DNA of 64,000 bases from an uncultured Draconibacterium sp. GTDB lineage: Bacteria > Bacteroidota > Bacteroidia > Bacteroidales > Prolixibacteraceae. The DNA lies in NCBI RefSeq assembly GCF_963675065.1, contig NZ_OY775905.1:880501-944500 (forward strand), given 5' to 3'. Below the pieces are notes generated by a model. The model was given only the letters and a program-made list of their open reading frames with translations, had not been told where the DNA came from and did no database searches. The first letter of the stretch is position 1. The number at the start of each line of letters is the position of its first letter. Below, piece by piece: positions 26,289-35,240 of this stretch. The translations under genes and the position numbers were made by a program.

Positions 26289-27419
26289 ATGAAAAAAACG
26301 CAAATTTTCATATCCCTGTTCGCATTTGTTACTTGTATTTTGCTATCCAATAATTTGTATGCCGATTCTTCCGAATCTGTTGTAACTGAAGGGCATTCGC
26401 ACGAAGACATAAAACGTGGAGAACGTTTTTTCAAAGGATTACTACCCTTCGATCGTGAGTATTCGTCATGTGTATCCTGTCATAATTTAAATCGTGTCGA
26501 CACGCTAAACTGGAATCCTTCGGCAATGGATATTGCAATAAAATATGTGGATAAGGATTTTGAATCGTTTCAAGCCTCGGTAATAAATCCGGTTGGCATA
26601 AAAATGGAAGCTTCGCATGCTAATTTCGATATTTCAGAAGAAGATTTGAAAACCGTAAAAGTTTATTTAGACAATTTGTCGCATACCGGTGTTCCTCCGG
26701 CCAAACCAACACATTACAACCTCATTCTGTTTCTGTTTTTAGGGTTGCTGATTACCTGGGCAGTTGTTGAACTGATCTTTATCCGAAAAATAAAACTGAA
26801 ATTTATTCCTTTAATAATATTACTTGGCGCTTTTGGCTGGCAGGTAAAAATGATAGTTACCGATGCCATTAAATTAGGGCGTCAGGAAAACTATGCTCCC
26901 GATCAACCCATTAAATTCTCGCATAAAGTACATGCCGGCGAAAACGGAATCGATTGTATGTATTGCCATACAACGGTCGAGCAAAGTAAATCGGCCGGTA
27001 TTCCCGCCACTAACCTTTGTATGAACTGCCACATTCTGATTCGTGAAGGAACAAACAGTGGCAAGTTCGAAATTGCCAAAGTGGTGGATGCCGCAGAAAA
27101 CGGGCACTCAATCGAATGGAAACGAATTCACAATCTTCCAGACCATGTTTATTTCAGTCATGCCGTGCACGTTGGTTCGGGAAAACTCGACTGTATGCAA
27201 TGCCATGGCCCGGTTGAAGAAATGGATATTATGGAGCAACACAGCGATTTGTCGATGGGCTGGTGTGTAAACTGCCACCGCGACACCGAGGTCGATTTTG
27301 GAAATAATGGGTATTACGAACATTACGTGAAACTGCACGAAGAAATGAAATCCGGAGCTATCGACTCGGTAAAAGCAGTTGATATTGGCGCCAATGATTG
27401 TATGCGCTGCCACTATTAA
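26289..27419 (+). CDS. actA: Alternative Complex III subunit A, multiheme cytochrome c
   Basis: ActA is the periplasmic electron-accepting subunit of Alternative Complex III (quinol:cytochrome c oxidoreductase). The 376 residues have a signal anchor (MKKTQIFISLFAFVTCILLS), and six CxxCH heme motifs: CVSCH near residue 61, then CMYCH, CMNCH, CMQCH, CVNCH and CMRCH at the end. A membrane segment (about 130-150, LILFLFLGLLITWAVVELIF) separates the first heme from the five-heme part. The frame starts at 26259 but GGGAGG at about 26279 marks the ATG at 26289. First gene of actABCDEF. Confidence 0.92.
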   Translation: MKKTQIFISLFAFVTCILLSNNLYADSSESVVTEGHSHEDIKRGERFFKGLLPFDREYSSCVSCHNLNRVDTLNWNPSAMDIAIKYVDKDFESFQASVINPVGIKMEASHANFDISEEDLKTVKVYLDNLSHTGVPPAKPTHYNLILFLFLGLLITWAVVELIFIRKIKLKFIPLIILLGAFGWQVKMIVTDAIKLGRQENYAPDQPIKFSHKVHAGENGIDCMYCHTTVEQSKSAGIPATNLCMNCHILIREGTNSGKFEIAKVVDAAENGHSIEWKRIHNLPDHVYFSHAVHVGSGKLDCMQCHGPVEEMDIMEQHSDLSMGWCVNCHRDTEVDFGNNGYYEHYVKLHEEMKSGAIDSVKAVDIGANDCMRCHY

Positions 27420-27451
27420 TCATTCAAGTTTAAAGCAGAATCAAACAAACT

Positions 27452-30391
27452 ATGACAAAATATTGGAGAAGTTTAGACGAGTTGAATAATCCGGTTGAGT
27501 TTAAGCAAAACGAAGTTAAACTGGAACTGGATGCTAAGCGTGCCGTAATGAAAAAGGCGTCAGGCTCATCAAGGCGCGATTTTCTTAAGACTTTTGGATT
27601 TAGCGTTGCCGCCGCCGCAGTTGTGGCCAGCTGTAAAAGACCTGTCGACAAAGCCATTCCCTACCTGGTAAAACCGGAAGAAGTAACTCCGGGAATGGCC
27701 AACTATTACGCCTCAAGCTATTTTGAAGCAAACGAATACTGCAGCGTTTTAGTGAAAGTGCGTGACGGACGCCCAATAAAAATCGAAGGCAACGACCTGT
27801 CACCAATTTCACAAAAAGGTACTTCGGCTCGGGTTCAGGCATCAGTTCTTGATTTGTATGATGATGCCCGTTTTAAAACGCCACTAAAAAGAGGCGAGGC
27901 AACCAACTGGGAAGAAGTAGACGGCTACATAATCAAAAAATTGGAGCAGCTAAATAACGACAACAAAAAAGTTGTTCTGCTCACGTCGAGTATAATTTCT
28001 CCAACAACAAAAAAAGTAATTGCACGCTTTCAGGAAAAATATTCCAATGTTGAGTGGGTAAAATACGATGCTGTTTCGGCAAGTGGAATCTTGGAAGCCA
28101 ACCAACAAAGTTTTGGTGCGGCATTGATTCCTGACTATCGGTTCGAACGAGCAAAAGTAATTGCCAGCTTTGGTGCCGACTTTTTGGGCACATGGCTTTC
28201 TTCAACTGAATATACAAAAGGCTACGCCGCCGGAAGGAAAGTGCTGGACAAAGGCGATGAAATGAGTCGTCATTATCAATTCGAGTCAGGAATGACTTTG
28301 ACCGGATCAAACGCCGATGTTCGCGTCCCCGTAAAACCATCAGAAGAAAAGACAATCTTAACAGGGCTGTATTATCAGTTATTGCAGGCAAAAGGGTTTA
28401 TGACCATTGCGGCTCCCGGAAGCCCGGTTGATGTAACAGGATTGGCCGAAGACTTGCTGGCCAACGAAGGGAAGTCGCTGGTGATTTCGGGAAGCAACGA
28501 TGTGAACATCCAACTGATTGTAAATGCGATCAACAATCTTCTGGGAAATTACGGATCAACGATTTTACTGGACAGACCATTGAACACACATCAGGCGATA
28601 GATGCCGATTTTGAAAAAGTAATTACCGGATTAAAGAACAAAGAAATTGCCGGAATACTTTGTTGGGGAGTTAATCCGGTTTATAATCATCCAAAAGGCG
28701 AGGAAATAAAAGAATTGATCGCAGGCGCTGAACTTTCGGTTTCGTTTTCCGACAGAAAAGACGAAACAACCGCGGCCTGTCATTGGGTGTGCCCTGCTCC
28801 ACATTACCTGGAAGCGTGGAACGACGCCGAACCGAAGAAAGGACTTTTTAGTTTGTCGCAACCTACTATTTCAAAATTGTTTGACAGCCGTCAGGTACAG
28901 GAAACGCTGTTAAAATGGACTGGCGAAGAACAGCCAAATTATTACGAAATTTTAAAAGCCAACTGGGAAGAGAACTTCTCAGCTTTGCAATCAAAATATT
29001 CTAATTCGCGATTATTCTGGAACGATGCTCTGCAGAAAGGAGTATTCGAAACGGAGATAAGTTCTGAAGCACCAGATTATAGCGAGAATGGATTAGCAAA
29101 TGCTTTACAACTTGGCGACCAACAATCTCAGGGATGGGAAATTGTTTTCTACCAGAGTGTGGCATTAAAAGACGGAAATTCTGCCAACAATCCGTGGTTA
29201 CAGGAATTGCCCGATCCCGTTGCAAAAATCAGCTGGGATAATTTTGCAGCAGTACCGGTAAAATGGGCCGAAGAAAATGGGATACAGAATGAATCGGTGA
29301 TTACGATAAACGGTATTGAAATGCCGGTTTTTGTTCAGCCAGGACAAGCACCTGAAACCATTTCCGTAGCATTAGGCTACGGCCGCAAAATTGCCGGTAA
29401 AGTTGGCGACGGAGTTGGAAAAAATATGTATGCGCTGACATCGATACATAACAATGCCAAACAACTTTGGCTAAGTGGTGCTGATGTGCAGACCACAGAC
29501 AAGACCTACGAACTGGCGCTATCGCAAACGCACCATTCAATGGAAGGCCGGCCAATTGTTCGCGAAACCAATTTCGACAAATGGCAACTCGATCCGGCTG
29601 CAGGAAATGAAATTCGCAAGGAACATCTGGAACACCATGTTTCCTTGTATCCTGAACAGGAATTCAAAGGACATCATTGGGCAATGGCTGTTGATCTGGG
29701 AAGTTGTGTTGGATGTGGAAACTGTTCCATCTCATGCCAGGCCGAAAACAACGTGCAGGTAATCGGGAAAGAACAGGTGCGCAACCGCCGTATCATGCAC
29801 TGGATTCGTGTTGACCGTTATTTCTCGAACGATGCAGAAAATCCGGATGTGTATCACCAGCCGGTAATGTGCCAGCACTGCGATAATGCGCCGTGCGAAA
29901 ATGTTTGCCCGGTTTCGGCAACGCCACACAGCGAGGAAGGATTAAATCAAATGGCCTACAACCGTTGCGTGGGGACCAAATATTGTGTGAACAACTGCCC
30001 GTACAAAGTGCGACGTTTTAACTGGTTCCAATATGTACAAAATCCGGAGTTCGATTACGCATCAAACAGCGATTTGGGACGTATGGTCCTTAATCCCGAC
30101 GTTACTGTTCGTTCGCGTGGAGTTGTTGAAAAATGCTCGTTCTGTGTACAACGTATTCAGGAGAAAAAAGCAAAAGCAAAAGTTGCCGGAAGAATGCTGG
30201 AAGACGGAGAAGTACAACCGGCCTGTGTTCAGTCGTGCCCGGCCGATGCGCTGGTATTTGGCGATCTGAATGATGAGAACAGCAAAATCAACAAGCTCTT
30301 TAAAAACGAGCGCAATTATCATTTGCTGGAAGAATTGCACACGCTGCCATCGGTAGGATATTTAACTAAAGTAAGAAACAAAAAAGCATAA
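27452..30391 (+). CDS. actB: Alternative Complex III subunit B, TAT-exported Fe-S/molybdopterin-like protein
   Basis: The 979 residues make the catalytic-like ActB subunit. A twin-arginine signal (SSRRDFLKTFGFSVAAAAVV) is followed by a molybdopterin-oxidoreductase-like region (about 70-700). The family lacks a functional Mo site. The C-terminal ferredoxin part has DLGSCVGCGNCSISC, CQHCDNAPCENVCP, NRCVGTKYCVNNCP and CSFCVQRIQ ... CVQSCP, the ligands expected for three [4Fe-4S] and one [3Fe-4S] cluster. It follows actA by 32 bases. Confidence 0.95.
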   Translation: MTKYWRSLDELNNPVEFKQNEVKLELDAKRAVMKKASGSSRRDFLKTFGFSVAAAAVVASCKRPVDKAIPYLVKPEEVTPGMANYYASSYFEANEYCSVLVKVRDGRPIKIEGNDLSPISQKGTSARVQASVLDLYDDARFKTPLKRGEATNWEEVDGYIIKKLEQLNNDNKKVVLLTSSIISPTTKKVIARFQEKYSNVEWVKYDAVSASGILEANQQSFGAALIPDYRFERAKVIASFGADFLGTWLSSTEYTKGYAAGRKVLDKGDEMSRHYQFESGMTLTGSNADVRVPVKPSEEKTILTGLYYQLLQAKGFMTIAAPGSPVDVTGLAEDLLANEGKSLVISGSNDVNIQLIVNAINNLLGNYGSTILLDRPLNTHQAIDADFEKVITGLKNKEIAGILCWGVNPVYNHPKGEEIKELIAGAELSVSFSDRKDETTAACHWVCPAPHYLEAWNDAEPKKGLFSLSQPTISKLFDSRQVQETLLKWTGEEQPNYYEILKANWEENFSALQSKYSNSRLFWNDALQKGVFETEISSEAPDYSENGLANALQLGDQQSQGWEIVFYQSVALKDGNSANNPWLQELPDPVAKISWDNFAAVPVKWAEENGIQNESVITINGIEMPVFVQPGQAPETISVALGYGRKIAGKVGDGVGKNMYALTSIHNNAKQLWLSGADVQTTDKTYELALSQTHHSMEGRPIVRETNFDKWQLDPAAGNEIRKEHLEHHVSLYPEQEFKGHHWAMAVDLGSCVGCGNCSISCQAENNVQVIGKEQVRNRRIMHWIRVDRYFSNDAENPDVYHQPVMCQHCDNAPCENVCPVSATPHSEEGLNQMAYNRCVGTKYCVNNCPYKVRRFNWFQYVQNPEFDYASNSDLGRMVLNPDVTVRSRGVVEKCSFCVQRIQEKKAKAKVAGRMLEDGEVQPACVQSCPADALVFGDLNDENSKINKLFKNERNYHLLEELHTLPSVGYLTKVRNKKA

Positions 30392-30397
30392 ACGCCT

Positions 30398-31783
30398 ATG
30401 TTTAATTCAGCCGTAAGGGGAAAGCTAATTGATGGTGAAAAGTCTTTCAGTCAGATATCGAAGGAGATATTAGCGCCCATCCATGACAAAACGCCACTCT
30501 GGTGGTATGCAGCCATGCTGGTGAGTTTGGGCATGTTCGGATTTGGTTTGTATTGCAAATACATCACCGTTTCAACCGGAATTGGTACCTGGGGAGTAAA
30601 CAACTCGGTAGCCTGGGGTTGGGCCATCATCAACTTTGTTTGGTGGATTGGTATCGGACATGCCGGAACCGCATTTTCCATTTTCCTGCTCATTTTGCGG
30701 CAGAAATGGAGAACTGCCATTAACCGCGCCGCCGAAGCAATGACCGTTGTTGCGGTTTTCTGTGCCAGCCTTTTCCCGTTATTGCACATGGGGCGCCCGT
30801 GGTTGTTTTTCTTTATTTTCCCATATCCGAATACGCGCGGTCCGCTTTGGGTGAATTTTAACTCACCACTTTTCTGGGACTTTGTTGCCATTTCAGCCTA
30901 CCTGCTTATATCAGCAAGTTTCTGGTATTTCGGTATGGTGCCTGATTTTGCAACCATTCGCGACACAGCAAAATCGAAAATTAAAAAGGCGGTTTACGGA
31001 TTTTTTGCCTTTGGCTGGACCGGATCGAGCCGCGAGTGGCTGCGTTTTGAAGGCCTGAGTTTTGTACTAGGTGGAATTGCAGCAGTATTGGTAGTTTCGG
31101 TACACTCGATTGTATCTACCGACTTTGCTGTTTCGGTGCAAGCTGGTTGGCATACTACGATTTTCCCGCCTTACTTTGTTATCGGAGCAATTTTCTCAGG
31201 ATTTGCCATGGTACTTACCCTTGTAATTACCATGCGGGGTTTATATAATATGACTGATTTTATTACCGACCGGCACGTTGATGCGGTTTGCCGGATCCTG
31301 ATATTTATCTCATTGATTATGGGAACTGCCTATATGACCGAGATCTTTATCGCCTGGTATTCGGCTTCGGAGTACGAAACCTATATGTTCTTCAAAAACC
31401 GATTATTTGGTGATTATGCCTTTCAGTTTTGGGCCATGTTTACGGCCAACGCTGTGATTCCGCAATTGTTCTGGTTTAAGGCGGTGCGCAAACGTATGTG
31501 GATCGTGTTCATCATTTCCATCATCATCAATATCGGTATGTGGTTCGAGCGTTTTAACATTGTGGTTACCACGCTTAGCCGCGATTACCTGCCGGCAGCC
31601 TGGGCCAACTACTCGCCCACCTATGTTGAAATAGGATTTTTTATCGGTACACTCGGAATGTTTTTGGCAGGCGTACTGTTGTTCTTCCGCTACATTCCAA
31701 TGATTGCCATTTCTGAGCTAAAAAGCGTGGCAAAATTCGATAAACCAAATAACGGACAACTAAAAGCAAAGAGTCATGAGTAA
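30398..31783 (+). CDS. actC: Alternative Complex III subunit C, NrfD-like quinol-binding membrane protein
   Basis: The 461-residue NrfD/PsrC-type protein has about ten membrane segments. Key features are GVNNSVAWGWAIINFVWWIGIGHAG, VHSIVSTDFAVSVQAGWH and TDRHVDAVCRILIF, with the conserved His and Asp residues near the quinol site. It carries electrons from quinol to the ActB iron-sulfur chain. The stop overlaps the start of actD (8 bases). Confidence 0.95.
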   Translation: MFNSAVRGKLIDGEKSFSQISKEILAPIHDKTPLWWYAAMLVSLGMFGFGLYCKYITVSTGIGTWGVNNSVAWGWAIINFVWWIGIGHAGTAFSIFLLILRQKWRTAINRAAEAMTVVAVFCASLFPLLHMGRPWLFFFIFPYPNTRGPLWVNFNSPLFWDFVAISAYLLISASFWYFGMVPDFATIRDTAKSKIKKAVYGFFAFGWTGSSREWLRFEGLSFVLGGIAAVLVVSVHSIVSTDFAVSVQAGWHTTIFPPYFVIGAIFSGFAMVLTLVITMRGLYNMTDFITDRHVDAVCRILIFISLIMGTAYMTEIFIAWYSASEYETYMFFKNRLFGDYAFQFWAMFTANAVIPQLFWFKAVRKRMWIVFIISIIINIGMWFERFNIVVTTLSRDYLPAAWANYSPTYVEIGFFIGTLGMFLAGVLLFFRYIPMIAISELKSVAKFDKPNNGQLKAKSHE

Positions 31784-32273
31784 AAAATATATCCTTGGCG
31801 TTTTTGACGACGAAGCTACTTTGGTTGACGCTTTTGAGAAATTAAAAGACAAAGGAGTAATGCCGGTTGAGGTTTACACGCCCTATCCGGTACACGAGAT
31901 ATTAGAGGGAATGCCCATAAAAACGCGAATTACGCATGCAGCTTTCTTTTACGGATTGTTTGCCGCGCTGGGAATTCTCGGGTTTTTAACTTATGCTGCC
32001 TCCATTAGCTGGCCTTTACACTACGGAGGAAAACCGTTTAATGCATTCCCTTCGTTTATTGTGGTAACCATTGTTGCTACCATTCTTGCTATTACACTAC
32101 TTACGCTTTTCACCTTTTCTGCACGGGCCAAAGTTTTTCCCGGCAAAAAAGCCGAGATCTTTCACGAGCGGGCCACCGACGATAAGTTTGTAATGGTTTT
32201 CGACGTAGAAGGGATTGAAAAAGATAATGAGTCAGTAAAATCGATCCTCACAGAATATGGTAAAATTGAATAA
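31776..32273 (+). CDS. actD: Alternative Complex III subunit D (DUF3341)
   Basis: The 165-residue DUF3341 protein starts ILGVFDDEATLVDAFEKLKDKG, followed by VEVYTPYPVHEILEGMP and two membrane segments (about 50-70 and 90-115). It is a structural subunit of the complex that lies between ActC and ActF. Its start codon overlaps the actC stop, so translation is coupled. Confidence 0.94.
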   Translation: MSKKYILGVFDDEATLVDAFEKLKDKGVMPVEVYTPYPVHEILEGMPIKTRITHAAFFYGLFAALGILGFLTYAASISWPLHYGGKPFNAFPSFIVVTIVATILAITLLTLFTFSARAKVFPGKKAEIFHERATDDKFVMVFDVEGIEKDNESVKSILTEYGKIE

Positions 32274-32283
32274 CGGTATCGGT

Positions 32284-32841
32284 ATGAAGAAATTAAAATA
32301 TATAACAGTATTTGGAGTATTGCTTGTTGTTCTGACATCTTGCGATTACAACCGCCGAACTACAGGTTGGCAGTATTTCGATGATATGGTTACCTCGCCG
32401 GCTTACGAAAGCTATACGCCTAATCCCAATTTTGCCGACGGGAAAACCATGCAACCACCTGTTCCGGGAACAATTCCGAGAGGTACAGTTCCTTACGCTT
32501 ATCAAAAAACCGATGAAGACCGGGCACTGGCTGCTGCCACACTGGTAAACGAGTTGGAAACAAGCAAAGAAAACCTGCAACGTGGCGAAAAAATGTACGG
32601 CATTTACTGTATGCAATGTCATGGTGAAAATGGCGACGGACAAGGATCGTTGTATGTAAGCAAAAAATACACTTATCCACCGGCCAGTTTGCTTAGCGAA
32701 AAAATGCAGGCTAATCCAGAGGGGGAGATTTACCACGTGATTACCGTGGGCTTTGGAATTATGGGCGAACATGGTTCGATGATTAAACCAAACGATCGCT
32801 GGAAAATAGCGATGTATATTAAAAACGAGTTACAGAAATAA
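32284..32841 (+). CDS. actE: Alternative Complex III subunit E, cytochrome c lipoprotein
   Basis: The protein is a lipoprotein of 185 residues from the ATG at 32284. The signal KYITVFGVLLVVLTSC has a lipobox ending at Cys, and the single heme motif is CMQCHGENGDGQG. The methionine ligand is probably in GIMGEHGSM. It hands electrons to soluble cytochrome c or an oxidase. The open frame extends to a start inside actD at 32257, but the signal peptide fixes 32284. Confidence 0.94.
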   Translation: MKKLKYITVFGVLLVVLTSCDYNRRTTGWQYFDDMVTSPAYESYTPNPNFADGKTMQPPVPGTIPRGTVPYAYQKTDEDRALAAATLVNELETSKENLQRGEKMYGIYCMQCHGENGDGQGSLYVSKKYTYPPASLLSEKMQANPEGEIYHVITVGFGIMGEHGSMIKPNDRWKIAMYIKNELQK

Positions 32842-32853
32842 AAATATCCGGAT

Positions 32854-34014
32854 ATGGAAGACCGATTAACACTTTCCAATAAGTTTAAAATGCTTACCTA
32901 CGCGCTAATGGCCGTTGGTGTAGTTTCGTTTGCACTGGGTTTTGTTTTCGATGCCGAGCGCACCTGGGCAAACTACCTTTTAAACAACTACTATTTTGTG
33001 TCGCTAGCCATTGGCGCCGCCTTTTTTGCCGCCATCCAGAACATTACACAGTCGGGCTGGTCGGCCATGTTTAAAAGAGTGCCCGAAGCTATGGCAGCCT
33101 ATCTTCCGTTTGCCGCGGTATTCTTCCTAATCCTGTATTTTGGCATGCATTCGGTTTTCGAGTGGACTCACCACGAAGTTGTATCGCACGACCACATTCT
33201 GCAACATAAATCTCCCTACCTGAATGTACCGTTCTTTTTTGCACGTGTAGTTGTATTTTTTGCCGCGTGGATCATTCTCACTAAAGTTTTGCGCAAATTT
33301 TCGCTAAAAGAAGACGAAGTTGGCGGTATGCTTTATTTCGAAAAATCGGAGTTCTATTCCAAAATCCTGATTTTTGTGTTGGCACTTTCATTCAGCCTGT
33401 TTTCGGTTGATATGCTGATGTCGCTCGAACCCCACTGGTTCAGCACCATGTTTGCCGGAAAAAGTTTTATGGCCGGAGTTTTACATGCCTCATCAATAAT
33501 TGCACTGATTGTAATTATATTATCAAAACAAGGGAAATTTCCCTTGCTGAACCACAGTCACCTACACGATTTTACCCGGTATATTTTTATGTCGAGTATT
33601 GTTTGGGGCTACTTCAATTTTGCCGAATTCATGTTAATCTGGTATGGCAACATTCCTGAAGAAACATCGTGGTTTGTACATCGCTGGCACGGTGTTTACA
33701 AAATTCTGTTCTTCGCCAATATAGTAATTAACTGGGGTATTCCGTTCTTGGTACTGATGCCGCGTAAAAGTTCACGAAGCAAACTCTTCATGATACCGGT
33801 GATCCTTCTGCTGATGATCGGACAATACACCGAACTGTATTACATCATCTGGCCGGCAACGGTCCACGAAGCTAAGTTTGGCCTGTTAGAAATCGGTACT
33901 TTCCTCGGTTATGCCGGATTATTTTCGTGGGTAGTAGGAACTACGCTTACAAAAGCCAGTCTGGTACCGAAAAATCATCCTTATCTCGAAGAAAGTATTC
34001 AGCACCATTTCTAA
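32854..34014 (+). CDS. actF: Alternative Complex III subunit F, second NrfD-like membrane subunit
   Basis: The 386-residue protein has about ten membrane segments, a degenerate relative of ActC. It opens SNKFKMLTYALMAVGVVSFALGF, then SVFEWTHHEVVSHDHILQHKSPYL and MSLEPHWFSTMFAGKSFMAGVLH, the last being a conserved block in ActF. The operon ends here. No cytochrome oxidase gene follows, unlike the common act-cox arrangement. Confidence 0.94.
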   Translation: MEDRLTLSNKFKMLTYALMAVGVVSFALGFVFDAERTWANYLLNNYYFVSLAIGAAFFAAIQNITQSGWSAMFKRVPEAMAAYLPFAAVFFLILYFGMHSVFEWTHHEVVSHDHILQHKSPYLNVPFFFARVVVFFAAWIILTKVLRKFSLKEDEVGGMLYFEKSEFYSKILIFVLALSFSLFSVDMLMSLEPHWFSTMFAGKSFMAGVLHASSIIALIVIILSKQGKFPLLNHSHLHDFTRYIFMSSIVWGYFNFAEFMLIWYGNIPEETSWFVHRWHGVYKILFFANIVINWGIPFLVLMPRKSSRSKLFMIPVILLLMIGQYTELYYIIWPATVHEAKFGLLEIGTFLGYAGLFSWVVGTTLTKASLVPKNHPYLEESIQHHF

Positions 34015-34306
34015 GGAATTATCTTCAGTATTTAAATTATTAGTTTTAGGAAGTATTCCAAAGGATTTCTCAATGCGATTTTCTCCTTTTGGAGCACACC
34101 CCAGGTTTCACAACTGAAGATTTATTGCTTTGGCAGTAGGCCGGAAGTCATCTTTATGAGCTATCCTGAATTCCGGTTCATCCCTGAAAAGTACCCATTC
34201 GCCGATATTTATTTCAAAAGCCTTTATTTTCAGGCTTACTTTATGAATATTAAAACCAAACCTGTAATTTGCAGGGGTTAAATCTTACTATTCAATTAAA
34301 AACAAT
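34015..34306. other. 292-base gap with several inverted repeats
   Basis: ATCTTCAGT (34021-34029) pairs with ACTGAAGAT (34113-34121), enclosing CTCC-TTTT-GGAG (34083-34094). Further stems are CCGGAA/TTCCGG (34141-34146 / 34171-34176) and AAGCCT/AGGCTT (34218-34223 / 34232-34237). A 41-codon frame (34156-34281) is possible but not convincing. The near-consensus TAATTTGC at 34265-34272 may drive the ABC genes. Confidence 0.45.
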
Positions 34307-35230
34307 ATGGAATTATTCGAAGCGCGCAATGTAAACAAGGTTTTTGCCAGCACACAGGCTTTAACCGATGTTAGCATTTCGGTGAAAGAACAAAGTATTT
34401 TTGGCTTACTTGGTCCCAATGGAGCAGGCAAAACCACCCTTATCCGCATTATTAACCAGATTACCGCCCCCGACAGCGGAGAGATATTTCTGAACGGAAG
34501 AAAAATGAACCGGAAAGATATCTCCCAAATTGGCTACCTGCCCGAAGAACGAGGACTCTACAAAAAAATGAAAATTGGCGAGCAGGCTATTTACCTGGCA
34601 CAGTTGAAAGGGATGTCGCAGCGCGATGCATCGAGAAACCTGAAACAATGGTTCGAGAAATTCGACATTATGCCGTGGTGGAACAAGAAAGTGGAAGAAC
34701 TTTCGAAAGGTATGCAACAAAAAGTGCAGTTTATTACCACCGTTGTTCATCAGCCCAAACTGCTGATTTTTGATGAGCCTTTTAGCGGTTTCGACCCTAT
34801 AAATGCGAACCTGCTGAAAAAGGAAATTCTGAATCTGAAAGCAGAAGGTGCCACCATTATTTTCTCTACCCACAATATGGGATCGGTTGAAGAACTGTGC
34901 GACCACATTGCGCTGATCAATAAATCGAGAAAGATTGAAGACGGACCAACCGACGAGATTCGCATGAAATACAAAACCAACATTTTCGACATAAAATACA
35001 GGGGCGATTTCAGAGCTATTGACCTCGCTTTGGGCACCGATTACAAAATTATCACTCACGATGAGTCGGAAAAGGGGAACACGTTGAAAGTGCAGTATAT
35101 GAACGGAAAATCGAATAATGAATTGTTGTCGTCCATTATGCCGGCTGCCGAAATTTTGGCATTCGAAGAGCTTATTCCGAGCATGAATGATGTATTTATT
35201 AAAGCCGTTGAAGAGTCGAACAAAAACTAA
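34307..35230 (+). CDS. ABC transporter ATP-binding protein (NatA-like)
   Basis: The 307-residue ATPase has Walker A LLGPNGAGKTT, signature ELSKGMQQKVQF and Walker B LLIFDEPFSGFDPINA. The C-terminal region is the DUF4162 type seen in NatA-like exporters. It pairs with the ABC-2 permease that follows 10 bases later. Family members export sodium or drugs; the substrate here is unknown. Confidence 0.94.
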   Translation: MELFEARNVNKVFASTQALTDVSISVKEQSIFGLLGPNGAGKTTLIRIINQITAPDSGEIFLNGRKMNRKDISQIGYLPEERGLYKKMKIGEQAIYLAQLKGMSQRDASRNLKQWFEKFDIMPWWNKKVEELSKGMQQKVQFITTVVHQPKLLIFDEPFSGFDPINANLLKKEILNLKAEGATIIFSTHNMGSVEELCDHIALINKSRKIEDGPTDEIRMKYKTNIFDIKYRGDFRAIDLALGTDYKIITHDESEKGNTLKVQYMNGKSNNELLSSIMPAAEILAFEELIPSMNDVFIKAVEESNKN

Positions 35231-35240
35231 ACAAGCCGTC

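Noticed and set aside
34156..34281. 41-codon plus-strand frame upstream of the ABC exporter
   Set aside because: Aromatic-rich, overlaps two inverted repeats, no clear ribosome-binding site or homology-like motif. Kept only as part of the gap description.
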